Below, in pieces: positions 5,900 through 11,217 of a DNA stretch of 11,217 nucleotides (position 1 is its first letter; the number at the start of each line of letters is the position of its first letter). The translations under genes and the position numbers were made by a program. The DNA is from JAXHTH01 sp034211115 (GTDB lineage: Bacteria > Planctomycetota > Phycisphaerae > Phycisphaerales > SM1A02): assembly GCA_034211115.1 (NCBI GenBank), contig JAXHTH010000341.1:1-11217 (forward strand). The letters are read 5' to 3'. Under the pieces are notes generated by a model, which worked only from the letters and a program-made list of their open reading frames with translations, searched no databases and was not told the origin of the DNA.

Positions 5900-8800
5900 A
5901 TGCGGAATCGAATCACGACGATGCTCATACTGACGCTCGCATCCCTCGCCTTCCCCGCCGGCGCGCAATGGCAGCCGGCCGAGGGGCCGCTCACGACCCG
6001 TTGGGCGAAAGAGCTGACGCCGGAGAACGTGCACGCAAAGTACCCGCGGCCGCAACTCGTGCGTGATACGTGGCTGAACCTGAACGGCCTGTGGGACTAC
6101 GCGATCCGCGCGGCGGGCGAAGATGCGCCGGAGCAGTGGGATGGTCAGATCCTCGTGCCGTTCTGCGTCGAATCGGCCCTGAGCGGCGTGATGGAGCGCA
6201 TCACACCAGACGAGCGTCTCTGGTATCGGCGCCAGTTCCAGCTTCCGGGGGCCTGGGAAGGCAGGCGCATCCTGCTGCACTTCGAGGCCGTCGACTGGGA
6301 AACGCTCGTCTGGGTCAACGGGATCTCGATCGGCGAGCATCGCGGCGGATACGACCGGTTCACCTTCGACATCACCGATGCCCTCACCGGCGAACGCGAG
6401 CAGGAGATCATCGTCTCCGTCTGGGATCCGACCGATACGGGCACGCAGGCGCGGGGCAAGCAGGTCAGCGAGCCGCAGGGGATCTGGTACACGCCCGCCA
6501 CCGGGATCTGGCAGACGGTGTGGATCGAACCGGTGCCGGAATCGCACATACGCAGCTTTGAGATCATCCCGGATGTCGCCGACGGCCGCGTGAAGATCCG
6601 CGCCGATGTGGAGAATCTCTCGCGCTCGCATGCGATCGACGCGGTCATCCTGGCCGAGGGGCGCGAGATCGCCCGCGGGTCCGGGGGCCGCGAGATCCTG
6701 GTTGACATCCCCGATCCGCACCTGTGGTCGCCGGATGATCCGTTCCTCTACGACGTGCAGGTCACGTTGCGATGGTGGAACGATCCCGACCGCGTGATCG
6801 ATCAAGCCTCCTCGTACTTCGGCATGCGCGAGGTGAAGGTCGCCCCGGATGAGGAAGGGACCAATCGCATTCATCTCAACGGCGAACCCGTCTTCAACAT
6901 CGGCACGCTCGACCAGGGCTTCTGGCCGGACGGGTTGTATACGGCCCCGACCGATGACGCGCTGCGCTACGACATCGAGATGACGAAGAAGCTCGGCTTC
7001 AACACGATCCGCAAGCACGTGAAGATCGAGCCTGATCGGTGGTATTACTGGTGCGACAAACTGGGACTCCTGGTGTGGCAGGACATGCCCAGCGGGAACA
7101 TCACCGTCGAGCAGCGTGGACAGGCCGAGATGAATCCCGAGCCCGAATCGGCGCGGCAGTTCGAGAACGAGTTGCGCGCCCTCATCGCCGGGCGCGGCAG
7201 TCATCCGTGCATCATCATGTGGGTGATCTTCAACGAGGGATGGGGACAGCACGACACGAAGCGCCTCACCGACCTCGTGCGCGAGCTCGACCCGACGCGT
7301 CTGGTCAACTCGGCCAGCGGATGGCACGACCGGGGCACGGGCGATGTGCACGACATTCACAGCTATCCCGGACCCGCGTGCCCGGAGATAGAGGCGGATC
7401 GCGCGGGCGTGCTGGGCGAATTCGGCGGGCTGGGACTGGGCGTGGACGGACACACCTGGGCCGAGCGCGCCTGGGGGTATCGCGGCACCGCCGATTCTGA
7501 AGAACTCACCCGGCGCTACGAGCAGTTGATGCGCAGCGTGTGGAACATGAAGCGGGAAGACGGCCTCAGCGCCGCGATCTACACGCAGATCACGGACGTC
7601 GAGACCGAGTGTAACGGGTTGTTGACGTACGATCGGGCGGTGACGAAACCGGATGTGGAGCGTCTCGCCGCCGCCAACCAGGGCCGGGTGCGGGAACTCG
7701 TTCATCTCACACCCGTCGCGAAGGCCGAGCCGGTGACGTGGCGGTACACGTTCGAGCAGCCGCCCGACTACTGGTACGGCGCGCAGTTTGATGATTCCTC
7801 ATGGGATGAAGGACGGGCCGGGTTCGGCGGCAAGGGCACGCCCGGCGCGGTCATCAACACGCCGTGGACCGGCTCGGACATCTGGCTGCGCCGCACCTTC
7901 ACGCTCGACGAGGACCCGCCCGGCGAGGTGTGCCTGTACATCCATCATGATGAGGATGCGGAGGTGTACATCAACGGCATGCCCGCCGCGACGCTCGAGG
8001 GCTACACCACGGCCTACGAAGAAGCGCCGATCCGATCCGTGACCAGAGCGCGGATCCGCAAGGGGCGCAACGTCATCGCCGTGCATTGCCGGCAGACGGG
8101 CGGCGGCCAGTACATCGATGTCGGTCTCGCCACGCTCGTGCCCGAGAAGCCGTTCGAGCTCGACCTCTTCACCAGCGGCGAGGAAAACGCCCACACTTAC
8201 CGCATCCCTTCGCTGCTCGTGACGAAGGAAGGCACGCTGCTGGCGTTCTGCGAAGCGCGGCGCGGCGGTCAGCGCGACACCGGCAATATCGACCTCATCG
8301 TCAAACGCAGCACGGACGGGGGGCGGACATGGTCGCAACCGCAGGTCATCTTCGACGACGGCCCGAACACGTGCGGCAACCCCTGCGCGGTCCTCGAGGA
8401 GAAGACCGGCTTCATCTGGCTGCTCATGACGCACAACCTCGGAACCGACAGCGAGCGCGAGATCATCGACCAGACCGCCGAGGGCACGCGCACGGTCTGG
8501 ATCACGCACAGCCGCGATGACGGCCTGACGTGGGCGGCCCCCGCCAACATCACCGATCGCGTCAAGCAGCCGGACTGGACGTGGTACGCCACCGGCCCGG
8601 GGGTGGGGATTCAGCTTCGCCGATTCCCCCACACCGGCCGGCTCGTCATCCCCTGCGATCACATCGAGGCGGGCACGAAGAAGTACTACTCGCACGTCAT
8701 CTACTCGGACAACCACGGGCGCACCTGGTCGCTGGGCGGGTCAAGCCCGACCGACCAGGTCAACGAGTGCCAGGTGATCGAGCTCACCGACGGCCGGCTC

Positions 8801-9241
8801 ATGCTCAACATGCGCAACTACGACCGGAACCGCAAGTACCGGGCCGTGTGCGTCAGCGACAACGGTGGGCGGAGCTGGTCGCCCTACCGGCTCGGCGATC
8901 CGCTCATGGAGCCGATCTGCCAGGCGAGTCTGATCCGGTATACGCCGGCGGATGCGCCGGGCCGGCCGATGGTGCTCTTCTCCAATCCCGCCGACACGGA
9001 GAAGCGTGTTAACATGACCGTGCGGCTGAGCTATGACGACGGGCTCACCTGGCCGGTGAGCCGGTGCATCTACGAGGGATCGTCGGCGTACTCGTGCCTC
9101 GCGGTGTTCCCCGACGGGCGCATCGGCCTGCTCTCGGAGCGCGACAACTACGGGCGGATCACGTTCAGCTCGTTCACGCTCGACTGGCTGACGGACGGTA
9201 AGGCGCCGGTGAAGGAAGCGCCCGCGCCGCCGCCGAGTTGA
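5900..9241 (+). CDS. Exported GH2 glycosidase fused to a GH33-type sialidase
   Basis: This protein has 1113 residues. Residues 1-23 form a signal peptide (MRNRITT, a hydrophobic core, then FPAGAQ); AGGAA five bases before the ATG supports the start. Domains in order are: GH2 jelly roll (about 30-200), GH2 Ig-like (200-290) and GH2 barrel (290-600) with acid/base E446 (IFNEGWG) and nucleophile E507 (LGEFGG); a second jelly-roll module (about 612-745); and a six-bladed sialidase propeller (about 755-1100). The propeller has R768 (YRIPS), D793, E956, R972, R1036 and Y1064 at the expected catalytic positions. It also has five Asp-boxes starting at S804, S871, S936, S986 and S1044. GH2 members are mostly beta-galactosidases, mannosidases or glucuronidases, and GH33 removes terminal sialic or related acids. 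Together they could strip sialylated galactosides, for example of mucin-type glycans. The actual sugars are not determined, and environmental GH33-like propellers may prefer other nonulosonic acids. Confidence 0.92.
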   Translation: MRNRITTMLILTLASLAFPAGAQWQPAEGPLTTRWAKELTPENVHAKYPRPQLVRDTWLNLNGLWDYAIRAAGEDAPEQWDGQILVPFCVESALSGVMERITPDERLWYRRQFQLPGAWEGRRILLHFEAVDWETLVWVNGISIGEHRGGYDRFTFDITDALTGEREQEIIVSVWDPTDTGTQARGKQVSEPQGIWYTPATGIWQTVWIEPVPESHIRSFEIIPDVADGRVKIRADVENLSRSHAIDAVILAEGREIARGSGGREILVDIPDPHLWSPDDPFLYDVQVTLRWWNDPDRVIDQASSYFGMREVKVAPDEEGTNRIHLNGEPVFNIGTLDQGFWPDGLYTAPTDDALRYDIEMTKKLGFNTIRKHVKIEPDRWYYWCDKLGLLVWQDMPSGNITVEQRGQAEMNPEPESARQFENELRALIAGRGSHPCIIMWVIFNEGWGQHDTKRLTDLVRELDPTRLVNSASGWHDRGTGDVHDIHSYPGPACPEIEADRAGVLGEFGGLGLGVDGHTWAERAWGYRGTADSEELTRRYEQLMRSVWNMKREDGLSAAIYTQITDVETECNGLLTYDRAVTKPDVERLAAANQGRVRELVHLTPVAKAEPVTWRYTFEQPPDYWYGAQFDDSSWDEGRAGFGGKGTPGAVINTPWTGSDIWLRRTFTLDEDPPGEVCLYIHHDEDAEVYINGMPAATLEGYTTAYEEAPIRSVTRARIRKGRNVIAVHCRQTGGGQYIDVGLATLVPEKPFELDLFTSGEENAHTYRIPSLLVTKEGTLLAFCEARRGGQRDTGNIDLIVKRSTDGGRTWSQPQVIFDDGPNTCGNPCAVLEEKTGFIWLLMTHNLGTDSEREIIDQTAEGTRTVWITHSRDDGLTWAAPANITDRVKQPDWTWYATGPGVGIQLRRFPHTGRLVIPCDHIEAGTKKYYSHVIYSDNHGRTWSLGGSSPTDQVNECQVIELTDGRLMLNMRNYDRNRKYRAVCVSDNGGRSWSPYRLGDPLMEPICQASLIRYTPADAPGRPMVLFSNPADTEKRVNMTVRLSYDDGLTWPVSRCIYEGSSAYSCLAVFPDGRIGLLSERDNYGRITFSSFTLDWLTDGKAPVKEAPAPPPS

Positions 9242-9258
9242 TGTGCGTTTGCGAGGAA

Positions 9259-9461
9259 GGTGGCACAACGCTCCGCGGGTGGCACGACGCTCCGCGTCGT
9301 GCGGAGGTGGTCCGCGCCACACCCTGACGAGCCGCGCGGGCAATCCGGCTGCAAGCGTCAATAGCCGCGGATGCACATCCGCGGGAGAACGCTCCGGCAG
9401 CGTGTTCGAGTCGATCATGTCCGCACGACGCGGAGCGTCGTGCCACCTGCGTCGCGCCACC
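9259..9461. repeat. Cluster of REP-like hairpins between convergent genes
   Basis: Contents, left to right: a truncated element GGTGGCACAACGCTCCGCG (9259-9277); a complete one, GGTG plus arms GCACGACGC and GCGTCGTGC around TCC (9278-9302); an unrelated perfect stem with arms CCGCGGATG and CATCCGCGG (9365-9384); an exact inverted copy of the complete element (9423-9447); and a one-mismatch remnant of its tail, GCGTCGCGCCACC (9449-9461). The complete pair is a REPIN-like inverted arrangement. No gene is present, and the hairpins may end transcription from both sides. Confidence 0.8.
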
Positions 9462-9469
9462 CCCCGGAC

Positions 9470-10921
9470 CTACTCGCCCGAGTCTTCCTCGTCCTCCTCT
9501 TCGCCGCCGATGTAGCCGAGGCTGCGAAGCTGATCGAGGCGCTCCTGGTCGCCGGGCACGATGGGCGTCTCCCTCTGTTGATTCGCGAAGAACTCCTCCG
9601 TGTCGTGCGTCGCCATCATCCGCGGCTGGCGGTCGATGTGAAACTCATCGCGGAAGATGTCGGTCATCACCTCGCCGGTCATGTCCGCCCCGAGGGGGAT
9701 GCGCTGCATGGCGAGGATGGTCGGGGTGATGTCTTCGACGCTGCCGATGACGGGCAGATCCCGCCGCTCCAGTTCCGCCAGCGGCTTGTCGATGCGGGAT
9801 TCGCGGAAGCACGGGCCGGCGGCGATGAAGATCCCCGGCGGGCCGTCCAGGTGATGGCCCGAGTTGACATCATCGGGCGGGTCGTCGGGATCGAACCGGT
9901 TGTACACGTTCGTCGCGTGGAAACCATGGTCGGAGATGATGATGATGTTCACATCCTCGCCGTAGACTTCCAGCAGCCGGCCGAGAGCCTGGTCCGTGTA
10001 GATGTAGTAGTCCTCGATGACATCACCGAAGTTCTCGATCTGCTCGGGCGTCGGCCTGTGGGCGAACAGCTCCGGCTGCATGTAGCGCCAGAACCGGTGG
10101 CAGATCACATCCGGCCCGCCGACGTAGAGCAGCGTCACGTCGGGCATCCACCCTTCCTCCGCGAGCTTCATGGCGATGCGCAGATACGTCGTATCCCCGC
10201 GGAAGGCCCACTTGCAGTTCGTCCACAGGCGGTTGCCGAGCTCGGAGAGCGGATGCTCGAACGTGCCGAAGATCTCCTCCATGAGCCGGGGCAGATCATC
10301 CTGCGTCTGGCGGAGGATCTCGAACATCTCCTCCTGCCGCTCGGGCGGGTAGACCTGTTGCGGGATGTCCTCCCGGAGGGAACCCTTCCAGATGTTCCTG
10401 CCGCCGCGAATGTCGAGCTGGTCGCTGGTGTTGGTCTGCGCGACCATGATGCCGTTGACCGGCTCGACGGGCTGGGTCATCCACCAGCCGATGCAGGTGA
10501 GGGTCTTGTCGTAATCGGAGAGGATGTTCCAGAGCGCCTTGGTCTTGCGGTCGTTGCTGTGAAAGGGCGAGAGGCTGCCATCGGGCAGGCGATGGGTGAA
10601 CTGCGGTATGCCGTGCGCTTCGGGCATCTTGCCCGTGCCGATGGTGGTCCAGATCGCGGGTGACAGGGCGGGGGTGATGGTCTCCAGCTCGCCGTAGCAG
10701 CCGCGCTCCATGAGGGCCGCATAGTTGGGCAGCTTCCCTTCCTTGAGCATGGGAAGCATGAGATCCCACTCGAAGCCGTCCGGGCCGTAGAAGAGGATCG
10801 GCGACGCCTGGGGGAGGGCGGCCGCGGTCTCCTCATCGATCGCCTCCTCCCCGCCGCAGCCGGGCAGCAGGGGCAGGACGAGCAGGGCGACGAGGGCGAG
10901 AACGCGGCGCGGGGAGGGCAT
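9470..10921 (-). CDS. Lipoprotein of the type-I phosphodiesterase / nucleotide pyrophosphatase family
   Basis: This is a 483-residue protein of the alkaline phosphatase superfamily, which hydrolyses phosphate mono- or diesters with two metal ions. MPSPRR, a hydrophobic stretch and the lipobox LPGC (C22) mark it as an exported lipoprotein. The start at 10921 is chosen because GGGAG lies six bases upstream; the frame extends further 5' but without sense. Metal and nucleophile positions of the nucleotide-pyrophosphatase type are all visible: D48 (YGPDG), S87 (ALSPAIW, where the related family often has Thr), D271 and H275 (GGPDVICH), D331 and H332 (SDHGFH), and H357 (GHHLDGPPG). The C-terminus ends in LRSLGYIGG and a run of Glu/Asp. 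The substrate cannot be read off; nucleotides, phospholipids and phosphonates are all possible. It converges on the glycosidase gene and has its own upstream region. Confidence 0.9.
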   Translation of the reverse strand: MPSPRRVLALVALLVLPLLPGCGGEEAIDEETAAALPQASPILFYGPDGFEWDLMLPMLKEGKLPNYAALMERGCYGELETITPALSPAIWTTIGTGKMPEAHGIPQFTHRLPDGSLSPFHSNDRKTKALWNILSDYDKTLTCIGWWMTQPVEPVNGIMVAQTNTSDQLDIRGGRNIWKGSLREDIPQQVYPPERQEEMFEILRQTQDDLPRLMEEIFGTFEHPLSELGNRLWTNCKWAFRGDTTYLRIAMKLAEEGWMPDVTLLYVGGPDVICHRFWRYMQPELFAHRPTPEQIENFGDVIEDYYIYTDQALGRLLEVYGEDVNIIIISDHGFHATNVYNRFDPDDPPDDVNSGHHLDGPPGIFIAAGPCFRESRIDKPLAELERRDLPVIGSVEDITPTILAMQRIPLGADMTGEVMTDIFRDEFHIDRQPRMMATHDTEEFFANQQRETPIVPGDQERLDQLRSLGYIGGEEEDEEDSGE

Positions 10922-11130
10922 GCGCATCTCCCGCCGCGACGGCCTTTCGACCGTGCGCTGCGCTCTCAGAACGACGCGTCGAATCGCCGGACCGATGGAC
11001 ATGACGGATCTCCTTCCTGCCGACCGATCCCGTCGCGCGGGAGGCGGCTGCGGCGTGTCGACGCCCCGGGTTGGAGCCCGGCGGGCGACCGTGAACTCTA
11101 GCAGGCCGCTAAGCAACTCGCGGCTGGCGT

Positions 11131-11149
11131 GACGATACAGTGTATCGTC
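11131..11149. promoter_or_regulatory. 19-base perfect palindrome, possible operator
   Basis: Arms GACGATACA and TGTATCGTC flank a single central G. The core ATACAGTGTAT is AT-rich in GC-rich surroundings, as expected of a dimeric repressor site. It lies 20 bases before the transposase-like ATG and 210 bases upstream of the lipoprotein start, so it could serve either gene or belong to the end of the insertion sequence. Confidence 0.45.
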
Positions 11150-11169
11150 CCGAGCATGGAGGCCAGCGG

Positions 11170-11217
11170 ATGCGTGGACGAAGCGACCGGCAGCAGACGA
11201 TGTTCGTGGCGTTCGAT
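11170..11217 (+). CDS. N-terminal end of a probable IS transposase (cut by the window edge)
   Basis: Only 16 codons are visible, reading MRGRSDRQQTMFVAFD. This matches the usual opening of IS1182/IS5-type DDE transposases, where a start like MRG...R...(L/M)F is followed by a VDLE-type segment and the catalytic domain. The rest lies beyond the window. No terminal inverted repeat can be defined from one end, although the palindrome at 11131-11149 is close. The call depends on a short match. Confidence 0.55.
   Translation, partial: MRGRSDRQQTMFVAFD

Noticed and set aside
5633..7705. Minus-strand open frame of 690 codons
   Set aside because: It is antisense to the aconitase-X small subunit and the glycosidase, whose motifs are unmistakable; the product shows no domain.
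9371..10663. Plus-strand open frame of 430 codons
   Set aside because: It is antisense to the phosphodiesterase, which has all its metal ligands; it starts within the repeat cluster.

Overview
The window looks like an accessory stretch of a GC-rich bacterial chromosome, most likely from the Planctomycetota (possibly Phycisphaerae-like). This rests on a dockerin-like calcium motif inside an RHS protein, a secreted multi-domain glycosidase, a lipoprotein phosphodiesterase of the type-I family, and short palindromic repeats with a GGTGGCAC start. The taxonomic call is inference; there is no rRNA or other marker gene.

Left part (1-2650, genes on the minus strand): an RHS 'tip' region. An RHS C-terminal core without its 5' end (about 2470 down to 1607) runs into a 218-residue tip with an HExxH metallopeptidase motif that resembles Asp-zincins. 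A small membrane-anchored protein of unknown family lies downstream (758-273) and is a candidate immunity protein. Beyond it, at the window edge, a second copy of the RHS core begins abruptly at base 121; 77 bases are identical to the first copy. This is the layout expected from RHS tip displacement or from a cluster of silent cassettes. The tip and small gene are much poorer in GC (47% in two sampled 60-base lines) than the adjoining core (70% in one sampled line).

Middle left (2650-3920): a GC-rich, Pro/Arg-biased stretch without a convincing gene, holding nine consecutive degenerate 21-base units (2864-3052). It is followed by a plus-strand gene for a hypothetical protein with an N-terminal helical part and a C-terminal fibronectin-III-like domain.

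Centre (4074-9241, plus strand): an operon-like run of three genes. Two encode the large subunit and the swivelling small subunit of an aconitase-X enzyme (dehydratase; in bacteria the characterised members act on cis-3-hydroxy-L-proline). The third encodes an exported 1113-residue protein joining a GH2 glycosidase, a jelly-roll module and a GH33-type sialidase. A pair of inverted REP-like hairpins sits between the two aconitase-X genes.

Right part (9242-11217): a cluster of the same REP-like hairpins separates the converging glycosidase gene and a minus-strand lipoprotein of the type-I phosphodiesterase/nucleotide pyrophosphatase family, which keeps all seven expected metal and nucleophile positions. 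After a 19-base palindrome, the window ends in the first 16 codons of a likely insertion-sequence transposase.
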